DNA from: Pigmentiphaga sp. NML030171
GTDB lineage: Bacteria; Pseudomonadota; Gammaproteobacteria; Burkholderiales; Burkholderiaceae_B
Length of the DNA: 64,000 bases
Reading direction: 5' to 3'
Assembly (NCBI RefSeq): GCF_002188635.1
Contig: NZ_NINX01000035.1
Span: 62,001-126,000, forward strand
This document shows, piece after piece, positions 9,223-18,016 of the stretch (position 1 is its first letter; each line of letters begins with the position of its first letter). A model generated the notes under the pieces. It saw nothing but the letters and a program-made list of their open reading frames with translations, searched no databases and was not told where the DNA came from. Both the position numbers and the translations under genes were made by a program.

Positions 9223-10662
9223 CTACAGCATCGGCGAAAACAGCCGCGCCGAGGCGTCGAACAGGCGGCGCACGAAGGGCGATTGCCTGTCCTTGGGGAC
9301 GCGGGCCGCATGGCGCAGGTCGAGCTCGAACTGCCGGCCCAGCTGGCGGGCCATGTCCTCGCCGTAGACCAGGGCCGTGACCTCGAAGTTCAGGTCGAAG
9401 CTGCGGTTGTCGAAGTTGGCCGTGCCGATGAACGAATAGGTGTCGTCCACCAGCAGCGTCTTGGAGTGCAGCATGCGGTCCCGGTACTCCCAGATCTTGA
9501 CGCCCGCCTCCAGCAGTTCGTCGAAGTACGAGCGCGAGGCCGCGGTCACCACCAGCGAGTCGCTGCGCCGGGGCACCAGCAGGCGCACGTCCACGCCTTT
9601 CAGGGCGGCGCTGGTCAGGCTCATCAATGCCGCTTCGCTGGGCACGAAATAGGCTGTCGTCAGCCACACGCGCTCGGTCGCCGCATGGATGGCCGCCACC
9701 TGGGTACGGTGGATGGACTGGCGCGGATCGTCGGGGCCGGAGACCAGGATCTGCAACTGGTGCGGGCCACCCGGCACCTCGGGCAGCAGCGTGTCGAGTT
9801 CGCAATCGTCGGTGCGCTGCCCGGTGGTGTAGGCCCAGTCCTCCAGGAACACCATCTGCAGCCAGCGCACGGCCCCGCCTTCCACGCGCAGGTGCACGTC
9901 GTGATAGGCGTCGGGACGCACGCGCTCGTCCTCGTCGTCGGTGACGTTCAGCCCGCCCGTGAAGCCTATCCTGCCGTCGCAGATCAGGATCTTGCGGTGA
10001 TTGCGGTAGTTGGTCACGGGGCGCCAGCGGCGGCCGATGCGCACGTTATGGAAAAAGCCCACCTGCGCCCCGGCCTCGCGCAGCGGTGCCAGGAAGCGCC
10101 GGCCCAGGCGGTCGGAGCCCAGGGCGTCCACCAGCAGCCGCACCGTGATTCCCTGGCGTGCCTTCTCGATCAGCAGGTCGCGGATCGCGGTGCCGATGCG
10201 GTCGGGCTTGAAGATGTAGAACTCCAGATGGACGTGGTGGCGTGCGCCGGCGATGGCCTCCATGAACGCATCGTAGGTCTGTTCGCCTCCCACCAGCAGG
10301 CGCACGTCGGTGGCCGAGGACAGCGGGATGTCGCTGGTGGTGCGGGCCAGGGCCGCCATGCGCGCCACCGGCGGCGGGGTATCGTGGTCGTGCTCGCGCA
10401 GCAGGGCGCGTTCGGTCTGGCTGGCGATCAGCAGGCGGCTGCGCAGCCTTTTCAGGCGCCGCCGCTTCAGGCGCTGGGGGCCGAAGAAATAGTAGACGGC
10501 ATAGCCGATGTAGGGCAGTTGGGCCAGCACCAATATCCACAGTACCGTCGACAGGGGCGGGCGCCTCTGGAGCACGATCCATACCGTGACGCTGGCGATG
10601 TAGAGCGCCCAGCCGACGGACCATGCATTGATCAGGTGGTGGTGCAGGTCGGCTTGGGCCAT
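9223..10662 (-). CDS. cls: Cardiolipin synthase (phospholipase D family)
   Basis: Membrane enzyme that condenses phosphatidylglycerol to cardiolipin. The 479-residue product has two N-terminal transmembrane segments (residues about 10-30 and 40-65, with the PYIGYAVYYFFG motif) and two HKD phospholipase D motifs: HRKILICDGRIGFTGG (about 225) and HSKTLLVDDTYSFIGTAN (about 405). HVHLEFYIFKPDRIG precedes the first motif as in ClsA. ATG 10662 starts MAQADLHHHLINAWSVGW. It lies 8 bp downstream of ribA on the same strand and may be cotranscribed with it; no functional link is evident. Confidence 0.93.
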   Translation of the reverse strand: MAQADLHHHLINAWSVGWALYIASVTVWIVLQRRPPLSTVLWILVLAQLPYIGYAVYYFFGPQRLKRRRLKRLRSRLLIASQTERALLREHDHDTPPPVARMAALARTTSDIPLSSATDVRLLVGGEQTYDAFMEAIAGARHHVHLEFYIFKPDRIGTAIRDLLIEKARQGITVRLLVDALGSDRLGRRFLAPLREAGAQVGFFHNVRIGRRWRPVTNYRNHRKILICDGRIGFTGGLNVTDDEDERVRPDAYHDVHLRVEGGAVRWLQMVFLEDWAYTTGQRTDDCELDTLLPEVPGGPHQLQILVSGPDDPRQSIHRTQVAAIHAATERVWLTTAYFVPSEAALMSLTSAALKGVDVRLLVPRRSDSLVVTAASRSYFDELLEAGVKIWEYRDRMLHSKTLLVDDTYSFIGTANFDNRSFDLNFEVTALVYGEDMARQLGRQFELDLRHAARVPKDRQSPFVRRLFDASARLFSPML

Positions 10663-10670
10663 GTGCCGAC

Positions 10671-11258
10671 CTACAGGGGAATGGTGTGCTGCTTGTGGCG
10701 CACCTTGGCTTCGAGGTAGCGGCGGTTGTTGGGGTTCAGGTAGACCCCGGTGGGGATGATGCTTTCGATGTCGATGCCGTGTTCCTCGAGCTGGCTGGCC
10801 TTGTCGGGATTGTTGGTCAGCAGCCGGATGCGCGCCACGCCCAGCGCCTGGAGCATCTGCGCCGCGGGCTCGAAGCTGCGGGCATCCTCGGGCAGGTTCA
10901 GGTGCCGGTTAGCCTCGAAGGTGTCCAGGCCCTTCTTTTGCAGGGCGTACGCCGAGAGCTTGGCGTACAGCCCGATGCCGCGTCCTTCCTGGCGCAGGTA
11001 CAACAGGATCCCGCCCTCGCGCGAGAAGCACGACAGCGCCTCATGTAACTGCGGGCCGCAATCGCACAACTGCGATCCGAACACATCGCCCGTCAGGCAC
11101 TCCGAATGCACGCGCACCAGCGGCGGCGTGCCGCCCGGCTTGAGCTGCGGGAACACGATGGCCACGTGCTCCTCCGTGAACCCGTTGAAAGTGATGAATT
11201 CCGGCGGAATCCCCCCCTCTTCAAGGGGAACGACAACCCGGTTCTTGATGGTCACCAT
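10671..11258 (-). CDS. ribA: GTP cyclohydrolase II
   Basis: First enzyme of riboflavin synthesis: opens GTP and releases formate and pyrophosphate. The 195-residue product is a stand-alone RibA with the zinc site [15 protein letters not shown] (residue about 55-70) and the GTP-binding [13 protein letters not shown] (about 90). The longer in-frame start at 11309 adds non-family sequence; ATG 11258 is preceded by AGGA at seven bases and gives [13 protein letters not shown] stand-alone ribB lies 34 kb away under an FMN riboswitch, while no riboswitch is seen ahead of ribA. Confidence 0.95.
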   Translation of the reverse strand: MVTIKNRVVVPLEEGGIPPEFITFNGFTEEHVAIVFPQLKPGGTPPLVRVHSECLTGDVFGSQLCDCGPQLHEALSCFSREGGILLYLRQEGRGIGLYAKLSAYALQKKGLDTFEANRHLNLPEDARSFEPAAQMLQALGVARIRLLTNNPDKASQLEEHGIDIESIIPTGVYLNPNNRRYLEAKVRHKQHTIPL

Positions 11259-11300
11259 GCTAATTCCTGTTGAGGCCACCCCGCACGCGTCCCGGATTTT

Positions 11301-11382
11301 CCAGGGCACGGCGGATCCGGCTCCGCCGGTCCGCCCGTGCCGTCCCCTTGAGGGGGCGCGCGAAGCGCGTAGGGGGTGGTCC
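11301..11382 (+). repeat. Dispersed GC-rich palindromic repeat, copy 1
   Basis: An 82-bp unit reading from CCAGGGCACGGCGGATCC to GCGTAGGGGGTGGTCC. It contains several short inverted repeats (GGATCCGGC...GCCGGTCC type and CGCGCGAAGCGCG). It is nearly identical to 17930-18011 and related in reverse orientation to 20096-20173. It fills the gap between the start of ribA and the end of uppP. Confidence 0.8.
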
Positions 11383-11386
11383 CCCC

Positions 11387-12199
11387 TTAGATCATCATCC
11401 AGAGGATGATGACCGCTCCAAGGGCAATACGATACCAGCCGAACACCCGGTACGAATGGTTGGCGACGAAGCGCATCAGCGCCCGGACCACCACCAGCGC
11501 GGCGACGAAGGCCGCCAGGAAGCCGATGCCGATGGCGGTGACGTCATTGCTGGTCAGCGATTCATGGTTCTTCCAGGCGTCGTAGACCGAGGCTGCCAGC
11601 ATCGTGGGCATGGCCAGGAAGAACGAGAATTCGGTGGCGGTGGTGCGCTTGAGGCCGGCGGCCATGCCGCCGATGATGGTGGCGCCCGAGCGCGAGGTGC
11701 CGGGGATCATGGCCAGGCACTGGGCCAGTCCCACCATCAGCGCCTGGAAACCGGTGATCTCGCTGATGTTCTGGGTCTTGACCTCGCCCTGGGGCTTGCG
11801 CTCGACGAACAGGATGATGATGCCGCCGATGATCAGGGTCGTCGCGACCACCCCGGGGGTGAACAGCACCGTCTTGATTTCTTTCAGGAAGGTCACGCCG
11901 ACGATGGCCGCGGGCAGGAAGGCGATGATGATGTTGCGCGCGAACTTCAGCGAGAACCTGTCGCCGGTCAGGATGCCGGCCAGGATGTGGGCGACCTTCT
12001 CGCGGAAGATCCAGATGACCGCCAGGATGGCGCCGAACTGGATGACGACTTCGAATACCTTGGCATCCCCGGAGAAGAAATGGATCCAGTCCCCCACCAG
12101 GATCAGGTGTCCGGTGCTGGAAACGGGCAGGAATTCGGTCAGGCCCTCGATGATGCCGAGGAAGAAGGCTTTGATCAGGTAAAGCGTGTTTTCGGTCAT
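11387..12199 (-). CDS. uppP: Undecaprenyl-diphosphatase (BacA/UppP)
   Basis: Integral membrane phosphatase that recycles the undecaprenyl-pyrophosphate lipid carrier of peptidoglycan synthesis and gives some bacitracin resistance. The 270-residue product shows the two family active-site segments, [17 protein letters not shown] (residues about 17-33) and [15 protein letters not shown] (about 165), and eight or so hydrophobic segments. ATG 12199 ([15 protein letters not shown]) was chosen over a far upstream in-frame start because it matches the family N-terminus; the ribosome site is weak. The stop codon lies immediately next to the dispersed repeat. Confidence 0.95.
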   Translation of the reverse strand: MTENTLYLIKAFFLGIIEGLTEFLPVSSTGHLILVGDWIHFFSGDAKVFEVVIQFGAILAVIWIFREKVAHILAGILTGDRFSLKFARNIIIAFLPAAIVGVTFLKEIKTVLFTPGVVATTLIIGGIIILFVERKPQGEVKTQNISEITGFQALMVGLAQCLAMIPGTSRSGATIIGGMAAGLKRTTATEFSFFLAMPTMLAASVYDAWKNHESLTSNDVTAIGIGFLAAFVAALVVVRALMRFVANHSYRVFGWYRIALGAVIILWMMI

Positions 12200-12335
12200 G
12201 AGTGTCGGCGTCCGCGGGCGGACGAGATGGATGGGCGCGGGTGGCGGCTGGAGAGCCCGGAGCCGGTCCGGCAAGGCACCCGCGAGGCCGGTGCCATTGT
12301 AGAACCGGCGGCGGGCAGGCCTGGAGGAGGGTGTT

Positions 12336-13151
12336 TCAGCCCCTTGCTTCCTTGAGCGGTTCCAGCAGGGACAGGAGCTGGGGGAAGACCTTGGGGGTGG
12401 CGGCGACGACTTCGCCGTTCTGCATCCAGCCCTGTTCGCCATCGAAGTCGCCGATCAGGCCGCCGGCCTCGAGGATCAGCAGGCTGCCCGCGGCCAGGTC
12501 CCAGGGCTTCAGGCCGCAGCCGTAGTAGCCGTCGAGCCGGCCCGCCGCGACGTTGGCCAGGTCCAGTACCGAAGACCCCTGGCGGCGCACGCCGGAGGTG
12601 GTGGCCGAGATCTGGCCGAAGGTCTTGGTCCACAGCGCCAGCCGCTTGCCGCTGGGGTCCGGCGCGAAGCTGGTGCCGATCAGGGTCTCGGGCATGCGGG
12701 TGCGGCGCGAGACGCGGATGCGCCGGTCGTTCAGGAAGGCGCCGGCGCCGCGGGTGGCGGTGAACAGCTCGTTGCGCGACGGATCGAAGACGCAGGCCTG
12801 GGTGACCTGGCCGCGCTGCATCAGCGCGATCGAGACCGCGTAGACCGGCATGCCGTGGATGAAGTTGGTCGTGCCGTCCAGCGGATCGATGATCCAGAGG
12901 TTTTCCTGCTGGCCGTTGGCGTCGGCGGCGCCCGGGGCCTCGCCGGACTCTTCGGCTAGAATTCCGTGGTCGGGGTAGGCCGTCTTCAAAATCTCAACAA
13001 TGGCCGCTTCCGCAGCTTTGTCGACTTCGGTGACGAAATCGCCCGGTCCCTTCTGAGACACCTTGACCAGATCGAGGTCCAGGCTGGCGCGATTGATGAT
13101 GGCGCCGGCGCGCCTGGCCGCCTTGACGGCGGTGTTGAGCATGGGATGCAT
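12336..13151 (-). CDS. suhB: Inositol-1-monophosphatase family protein (SuhB)
   Basis: A Mg2+-dependent phosphatase; in enterobacteria SuhB also joins the rRNA antitermination complex. The 271-residue product has all family motifs: GILAEESGE (residue about 67), [17 protein letters not shown] (about 85) carrying the metal-binding Asp residues, and [15 protein letters not shown] (about 220). ATG 13151 ([18 protein letters not shown]) is the canonical start. It is divergent from trmJ with a 53-bp gap; a suhB-trmJ pairing is common in betaproteobacteria and fits an RNA-related role. Confidence 0.94.
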   Translation of the reverse strand: MHPMLNTAVKAARRAGAIINRASLDLDLVKVSQKGPGDFVTEVDKAAEAAIVEILKTAYPDHGILAEESGEAPGAADANGQQENLWIIDPLDGTTNFIHGMPVYAVSIALMQRGQVTQACVFDPSRNELFTATRGAGAFLNDRRIRVSRRTRMPETLIGTSFAPDPSGKRLALWTKTFGQISATTSGVRRQGSSVLDLANVAAGRLDGYYGCGLKPWDLAAGSLLILEAGGLIGDFDGEQGWMQNGEVVAATPKVFPQLLSLLEPLKEARG

Positions 13152-13204
13152 AAGAGAGCCGATAGGGCTGGGAATTGGTGAAACCCCTCTAGTTTAAAGG
13201 ACAC

Positions 13205-13975
13205 ATGCTTTCCCGAGTCAGTTTCGTCATGGTCGAACCCAGCCACCCCGGAAATGTGGGGTCCGCGGCACGGGCGATCAAGACCATGGGGTTCGCCCGC
13301 CTGGTGCTGGTCAACCCGCGAATTCCCGATACGCCGGCCCATCCGGAGGCGATCGCGCTGGCCAGCGGCGCCACCGACGTGCTGGCGGCCGCGCGCGTCT
13401 GCGACACCCTGGAAGAAGCCCTGGCGCCCGTGACCATGGCGTTCGCGATGACCGCCCGCCACCGCGACCTCGGCCCGCCGGCCTGCGACATGCGGCAGGC
13501 CGCCGAACTGGTGCGCGAGCACCTGGCCGGCAGCGCGGACGGGCAGGACGGGGTCCAGGCGGCGATCGTGCTGGGTACCGAGCGTTCGGGCCTGACCAAC
13601 GAACAGGTGGGAATGTGCCACCGGATCTGCCACATTCCCGCCAACCCTGAATATTCGTCGCTCAATGTCGCGCAGGCCTTGCAACTGGCCGCCTACGAGC
13701 TGCGCTACGCGCTGCTGGGGGCCGAGGCGCTGGCGGTGGCCGGCCCGCGCGCCGAGCCGGCCTCGGGCGAAGCGGTGGAAGCGCTGCTGGCCCATTGGGA
13801 GCAGGCCCTGATCGCGGTCGGCTACCTGGATCCCCGGCATCCCAAGAAGCTGATGCCGCGCATGCGCCACCTTTTCGCCCGTTCCGGCCTGAGCCGCGAG
13901 GAAACGGACCTGTTGCGGGGCGTATGTACCGCAATGATCGCGCAATCCCGAAAGATTCCCCATGGCAGTTCTTAA
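13205..13975 (+). CDS. trmJ: tRNA (cytidine/uridine-2'-O-)-methyltransferase TrmJ
   Basis: A SPOUT-class enzyme that methylates the ribose at position 32 of tRNA. The 256-residue product starts MLSRVSFVMVEPSHPGNVGSAARA, carries the knotted SAM-binding region VLGTERSGLTNEQVGMC (residue about 118) and IPANPEYSSLNVAQALQLAAYE (about 140), and ends with the TrmJ-specific extension. AAAGGA stands just before the ATG. The last 14 bases overlap the next gene, which suggests translational coupling. Confidence 0.93.
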   Translation: MLSRVSFVMVEPSHPGNVGSAARAIKTMGFARLVLVNPRIPDTPAHPEAIALASGATDVLAAARVCDTLEEALAPVTMAFAMTARHRDLGPPACDMRQAAELVREHLAGSADGQDGVQAAIVLGTERSGLTNEQVGMCHRICHIPANPEYSSLNVAQALQLAAYELRYALLGAEALAVAGPRAEPASGEAVEALLAHWEQALIAVGYLDPRHPKKLMPRMRHLFARSGLSREETDLLRGVCTAMIAQSRKIPHGSS

Positions 13976-15110
13976 GATTCCCGCCGTCTACATGCGCGGG
14001 GGAACCAGCAAGGGCGTGTTCTTCAATGCCCGGGACCTGCCCCGCGACCCCGAGCAGCGCGACCGCGTGCTGCTGCGGGTGCTGGGCAGCCCCGATCCGT
14101 ATTCCCGCCAGACCGACGGCATGGGCGGGGCCAGCCCGTCCACCAGCAAGGTGGTGGTGGTGGACGCTTCCAGCCGCGACGATTGCGACGTGGAATACCG
14201 CTGCGGGCAGGTCGCCATCGACCGTCCGGTCATCGACTGGTCCACCAACGGCGGCAGCCTGGCCGTGGCCGTGGGGCCGTACGCCATCCAGCAGGGACTG
14301 GTCCCGGCCCGCGAGGGTACGACGGTGGTACGCATCTGGCAGCCGCATCCCGGACGATGGCTGGCGGCCCACGTCGAGGTCCGCGGCGGGGAAGTGCTGG
14401 AAGACGGCGTCTTCACCGAGGACGGCGTGCCCTTTCCCGCCGCCGAGGTGCGGCTGGATTTCATCGACGATGGCGCGGCCAGCCTGCTTCCCACGGGGCG
14501 CGTGCAGGACGTGCTGGAGGTCGAGGGCATGGCCCCCTTGCCGGTCAGCCTGGTCCGGACCGACGAGGCAACGATCTTCGCGCGCGCCTCGGACCTCGGG
14601 CTCCATGGCCGCGAGAAGCCCGATACCTTCAATCGCGACGCCAAGACGCTCGCCCGGCTGGAGTCGGTGCGGATAGCGGGGGCGGTGGCCATGGGGCTGA
14701 TGTCCCGCGCGCGAGCCGAAAAACCCGGCGCCGCGCTGCCCAGGCTGGTCTGGGTGGCGCCGCCCATGTCGTACAAGGCGGCGGGGGGCGGCGACGTCTC
14801 GCGCGACAGTATCGACGTGCTCGCGCGGAGCATGGCGGAAGGGCGCATGCAGCGCGGCTTCGGCACCCGCGGCGCGATTTCGCTGGCGGTGGCCGCCGCG
14901 GTGCCCGGATCGGTGGTATCGCAGGTGGCGCGCACGCTGCCCGGCGTGGCGACCCGGATCGGCCACGCCAGCGGGGTACAGGCCGCCTGGGCGACCGTGG
15001 TCAGCAACGGGAACGGGTGGGGGCTGGAACGCGCCACGGTGTCCCGTACGGCGCGCTGCCTGATGAGCGGCTGGGTGCACGTGCCCGCCGGCCCGGGCCG
15101 CCTGTTCTGA
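13962..15110 (+). CDS. PrpF-family isomerase/tautomerase
   Basis: PrpF-fold proteins isomerise carbon-carbon double bonds in tricarboxylates, for example 2-methylaconitate or 4-oxalomesaconate. The 382-residue product starts MAVLKIPAVYMRGGTSKGVFF, the typical PrpF opening, continues with RQTDGMGGASPSTSKVVVV (residue about 48) and has MSYKAAGGGDV (about 265). Without prpBCD or galD-type neighbours the substrate cannot be assigned; here it simply follows trmJ with a 14-bp overlap. Cytoplasmic, no signal peptide. Confidence 0.85.
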   Translation: MAVLKIPAVYMRGGTSKGVFFNARDLPRDPEQRDRVLLRVLGSPDPYSRQTDGMGGASPSTSKVVVVDASSRDDCDVEYRCGQVAIDRPVIDWSTNGGSLAVAVGPYAIQQGLVPAREGTTVVRIWQPHPGRWLAAHVEVRGGEVLEDGVFTEDGVPFPAAEVRLDFIDDGAASLLPTGRVQDVLEVEGMAPLPVSLVRTDEATIFARASDLGLHGREKPDTFNRDAKTLARLESVRIAGAVAMGLMSRARAEKPGAALPRLVWVAPPMSYKAAGGGDVSRDSIDVLARSMAEGRMQRGFGTRGAISLAVAAAVPGSVVSQVARTLPGVATRIGHASGVQAAWATVVSNGNGWGLERATVSRTARCLMSGWVHVPAGPGRLF

Positions 15111-15133
15111 GGCCCGGGGGAGCGCGCGCCGGT

Positions 15134-15943
15134 TCAGTCGTCCAGCGCGATGTCGTGGTAGACGGGGCCGTCCTGGTCGATCGCCAGCCAGCCGCCGCGC
15201 GGATCGGCCGCATCGTCCAGGTCCCAGTCCTGCAGCACCCAGCGCTCGCACCGCCGGCCGTTCAGCTCGAACACCTGCCGGCCGGGCCGGTGCGTGTGGC
15301 CATGGATCATGCGGGTGACGCCGTGGGCGCGCAGCGCGCCTTCCACGGCCTGCTGGTTCACGTCCATGATGTCGGCCGCCTTGCGGCTCTTCTCGGCCAT
15401 GCTGCGCTCGCGCATCTGCCGGGCGATGGCCTGGCGGGCCGTCAGCGGCTGGGCCAGGAACTGCGCCTGCCATTGCGGATTGCGCACCATGGCGCGGAAC
15501 TGCTGGTATTCCACGTCGTCGGTACAAAGGGCATCGCCGTGCGACAGCAGGAACTCGCCGCCGTCGGTGCGCAGCACGACCGGTTCGGGCAGCAGGCGGG
15601 TGCCGGTGGCCTCGGCCAGGCGCTTGCCCATCAGGAAATCGCGGTTGCCAGGTCCGAGATGGACCGGAATCTGCGCGGACGCGGCCCGCAGTCCGTCCAG
15701 GACGGACTGCAGCCACGGCGCGGGGGCGTCGATCTCGTCATCGCCCACCCAGGCGTCGAAGATGTCGCCCGGCAGCAGCAGGGCACAGGCGCCGTCGGCC
15801 GCGGCCTGCAGGAAGGCCAGGAAGGCTTCGCGCGTGGCGGGCCCGTCGGGGCCCAGGTGCATGTCGGATGCCAGCCAGACGGGGCCGGAGAAAGTCAGGA
15901 CGGAATGGGAAGCGGATGTCCCGGGAAGAGGGGAGCCGGTCAC
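15134..15943 (-). CDS. lpxH: UDP-2,3-diacylglucosamine diphosphatase
   Basis: Cleaves UDP-2,3-diacylglucosamine to lipid X and UMP in lipid A synthesis, at the inner membrane surface. Metallophosphatase motifs occur in order: ASDMHLGPDGP (residue about 25), LLPGDIFDAWVGDDE (about 58), GPGNRDFLMG (about 98), LSHGDALCTDD (about 132) and IHGHTHRPGR (about 210). The chosen ATG at 15943 gives 269 residues, slightly longer than usual (about 240), so a later start near LASDMHLG is possible. The lpxH-ppiB order is conserved with E. coli. Confidence 0.92.
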   Translation of the reverse strand: MTGSPLPGTSASHSVLTFSGPVWLASDMHLGPDGPATREAFLAFLQAAADGACALLLPGDIFDAWVGDDEIDAPAPWLQSVLDGLRAASAQIPVHLGPGNRDFLMGKRLAEATGTRLLPEPVVLRTDGGEFLLSHGDALCTDDVEYQQFRAMVRNPQWQAQFLAQPLTARQAIARQMRERSMAEKSRKAADIMDVNQQAVEGALRAHGVTRMIHGHTHRPGRQVFELNGRRCERWVLQDWDLDDAADPRGGWLAIDQDGPVYHDIALDD

Positions 15944-16022
15944 GGAAACTCTCGATGGGGCCGGGCCGGCTGCCGGCCGGTTCGGGAAGCGGGCGCTTCG
16001 CCGCCGGCCCCGGCCCGTGGCG

Positions 16023-16526
16023 TTATTGGACGACTTCTGCCTTGGTGACGACCACGTCCTCGACGGGCACGTCCTGGTGGCCGGCGCGGCTGCCGGTCTT
16101 CACGCCCTTGATCTTGTCGACCACGTCGGCGCCCTCGACGACCTTGCCGAACACGGCGTAGCCCCAGCCCTGCGGCGTGGGCGAACTGAAGTTCAGGAAG
16201 TCGTTGTTGGCGACGTTGATGAAGAACTGCGCCGAAGCCGAGTGCGGGGCGTTGGTGCGCGCCATCGCGACGGTATAGCGGTCGTTCTTCAGGCCGTTGG
16301 CGGCCTCGTTCTCGATCGGGGCCTGGGTGGGCTTCTGCGACATGCCGGGCTCGAAGCCGCCGCCCTGGATCATGAAGCCGTTGATGACACGGTGGAAGAT
16401 CGTGTTGTCGTAGTGGCCGCTCTTGACGTAGGAGACGAAGTTCTCGACGGTCTTGGGGGCTTTCTCGCCGTCCAGTTCCAGGCCGATCAGGCCGTGGTTG
16501 GTGTGCAGGTTGACGCGGGTAGTCAT
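16023..16526 (-). CDS. ppiB: Cytoplasmic peptidyl-prolyl cis-trans isomerase B
   Basis: A cyclophilin that speeds proline isomerisation during protein folding. The 167-residue product has no signal peptide ([19 protein letters not shown]) and carries [19 protein letters not shown] (residue about 44) and [16 protein letters not shown] (about 98), with the catalytic Arg in FHRV. The start overlaps the ppiA stop as ATGA (16523-16526), so the two cyclophilins are translationally coupled. Confidence 0.95.
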   Translation of the reverse strand: MTTRVNLHTNHGLIGLELDGEKAPKTVENFVSYVKSGHYDNTIFHRVINGFMIQGGGFEPGMSQKPTQAPIENEAANGLKNDRYTVAMARTNAPHSASAQFFINVANNDFLNFSSPTPQGWGYAVFGKVVEGADVVDKIKGVKTGSRAGHQDVPVEDVVVTKAEVVQ

Positions 16527-17089
16527 TTGTTCAGGACCTCAGCTTTTTGGATCACGATGGGTTGTAGCGGGACGCCTTCGTTCTGGCCCCGCGTGGCGGT
16601 GGGTACGGCCTTGATCTTGTCGACCACTTCCTTGCCCTGTACCACCTTGCCGAATACCGCGTAGCCCCAGCCTCGGGTCGTGGGCTCGCGATAGTTCAGG
16701 AAGTCGTTGTCGGCAACGTTGATGAAGAACTGCGCCGAGGCCGAGTGCGGGTCGGGCGTACGGGCCATGCTCACGGTATAGGCCGTGTTTTTCAAGCCAT
16801 TTGAGGCTTCGTTACGTATGCCGGGGCGCGTGGGCTTTTCCTTCATGTCGGCGGTCATGCCGCCGCCCTGGATCATGAAGCCGTTGATGACGCGGTGGAA
16901 GATCGTGCCGTCGTAGTGGCCCTCGCGCACGTACTGCAGGAAATTGGCGACGGTGGCGGGCGCGCGCGCCTCGTCCAGTTCGAGCACGATGCGGCCCATG
17001 GAGGTCTGCAACGCGACCTGCGGCGCGGCAAGCGCGGCCGGCGAAGCCAGCGCGGCAGCCAGCGCCAGGCTGGAGAAAAGCAGTTTCAT
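16523..17089 (-). CDS. ppiA: Periplasmic peptidyl-prolyl cis-trans isomerase A
   Basis: An exported cyclophilin. The 188-residue product has a signal peptide ([19 protein letters not shown], cleavage after ALA) followed by a cyclophilin domain with [19 protein letters not shown] and [16 protein letters not shown]. It is clearly a paralogue of the downstream ppiB, so the pair probably arose by tandem duplication plus gain of a signal sequence. The in-frame sequence upstream of ATG 17089 is the shadow of the TPR gene and was excluded. Start and stop both overlap neighbours as ATGA. Confidence 0.94.
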   Translation of the reverse strand: MKLLFSSLALAAALASPAALAAPQVALQTSMGRIVLELDEARAPATVANFLQYVREGHYDGTIFHRVINGFMIQGGGMTADMKEKPTRPGIRNEASNGLKNTAYTVSMARTPDPHSASAQFFINVADNDFLNYREPTTRGWGYAVFGKVVQGKEVVDKIKAVPTATRGQNEGVPLQPIVIQKAEVLNK

Positions 17090-17820
17090 CGGGGTGTCCT
17101 GGGGGGAGGTTCGGAGGACGCCGGCGGCTCCAGGAGTTTCCGGGTCTCGGTTTCCTTCTGGCTCGCGCCGGCGTCGCGCGGATTCAGCTTGGTGGCCGTG
17201 CCGTACGAGCGCGCCGCCAGCATGATATACAAATCGCCCAGGTTCTCGCGCGCGACGGCGTAGTTCGGGTCGGTGCGGATGGCCATCTCCAGGGCCACCT
17301 TGGCCTGGTCCAGCCGGCCGTCGGCCACCTCCAGCGCGGCCAGGTTGTTCCAGGGCTCGGGCAGCTCGGGGAAGCGTTCGGTCATGTCGCGATAGATGGC
17401 CTTGGCCTCGTCGCGGCGGCCCAGCAGGTTCAGCGCGCGGCCCTTCAGGAAGAGCAACTGCGCGTTGGTGGCGTCGGGCGACTTCTGCGTGTCGGCGGCC
17501 AGGTGCTGGTCGATCTCGGCCAGGGTCTGGGCGGCCTTGCCTTCGTCCAGCTGGCGCTCCAGCCGCTGCGCCAGGGCGCGGCTCGATTCGGGCAGGCGGG
17601 TGTCGACGCCGGGCTTGAGGGCCTCGAGCAGGTTGCTGAGCCAGGGGATGGCCTGATCGCCATCGGAGGACGGCGCCAGCACCGGCGGCGTGGCCGTGGT
17701 GGTCTGGGCGGGAAGCGGGGCGGGCGCCAGCGCGATGCCCAGCGCCAGGACGCCCGCCAGGGCCGCCGCGCGGCCCGCACCCCCGCGCAGGCGGAAGATA
17801 GGTACGTGGTTCGTGGTCAA
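17086..17820 (-). CDS. TPR-repeat exported protein
   Basis: Function unknown; tetratricopeptide repeats usually mediate protein contacts. The 244-residue product has a hydrophobic N-terminal segment (residues about 18-36, AALAGVLALGIALAPAPLP) consistent with a signal peptide or anchor, then TPR-like helices including LLFLKGRALNLLGRRDEAKAIY and WNNLAALEVADGRLDQAKVALE. The end is Pro-rich. It is the first gene of the operon TPR-ppiA-ppiB, joined by ATGA overlaps, so a role with the periplasmic folding factor is plausible but inferred. Confidence 0.8.
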   Translation of the reverse strand: MTTNHVPIFRLRGGAGRAAALAGVLALGIALAPAPLPAQTTTATPPVLAPSSDGDQAIPWLSNLLEALKPGVDTRLPESSRALAQRLERQLDEGKAAQTLAEIDQHLAADTQKSPDATNAQLLFLKGRALNLLGRRDEAKAIYRDMTERFPELPEPWNNLAALEVADGRLDQAKVALEMAIRTDPNYAVARENLGDLYIMLAARSYGTATKLNPRDAGASQKETETRKLLEPPASSEPPPRTPR

Positions 17821-17867
17821 ACGATTCTGCCCGCAGATGAGGAGCGGCCAGGGCCGCTCCGTCCAGT

Positions 17868-17876
17868 TGATATAAT
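17868..17876 (+). promoter_or_regulatory. Extended -10 promoter for cysS
   Basis: TGATATAAT gives a perfect -10 box with an upstream TGn extension, about 140 bp before cysS and in the divergent gap with the TPR operon. No good -35 box is present, as expected for extended -10 promoters. Confidence 0.5.
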
Positions 17877-17929
17877 CGCCATTCTAATAGCCCAAAGCGC
17901 AACGCGCGCCCCGATACCCTCTGCTCGGC

Positions 17930-18011
17930 CCAGGGCACAGCGGATCCGGCTTTGCCGGTCCGCCAGTGCCGCCCCCTCGAGGGGGCGCGCGAAGCGCGTA
18001 GGGGGTGGTCC
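17930..18011 (+). repeat. Dispersed GC-rich palindromic repeat, copy 2
   Basis: Same 82-bp unit as 11301-11382 with only a few substitutions (for example CTTTGCC for CTCCGCC, CTCGAG for CTTGAG). It ends five bases before the cysS ATG, so its GGGGGTGG tail occupies the ribosome-binding position of that gene and the whole palindrome lies in the 5' leader. Confidence 0.8.
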
Positions 18012-18016
18012 TACCC

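Noticed and set aside
13662-15716. A 684-residue minus-strand open frame across prpF and lpxH
   Set aside because: Composition is low-complexity Arg/Pro/Gly, it runs antisense to prpF and across lpxH in a wrong frame, and has no family motif.
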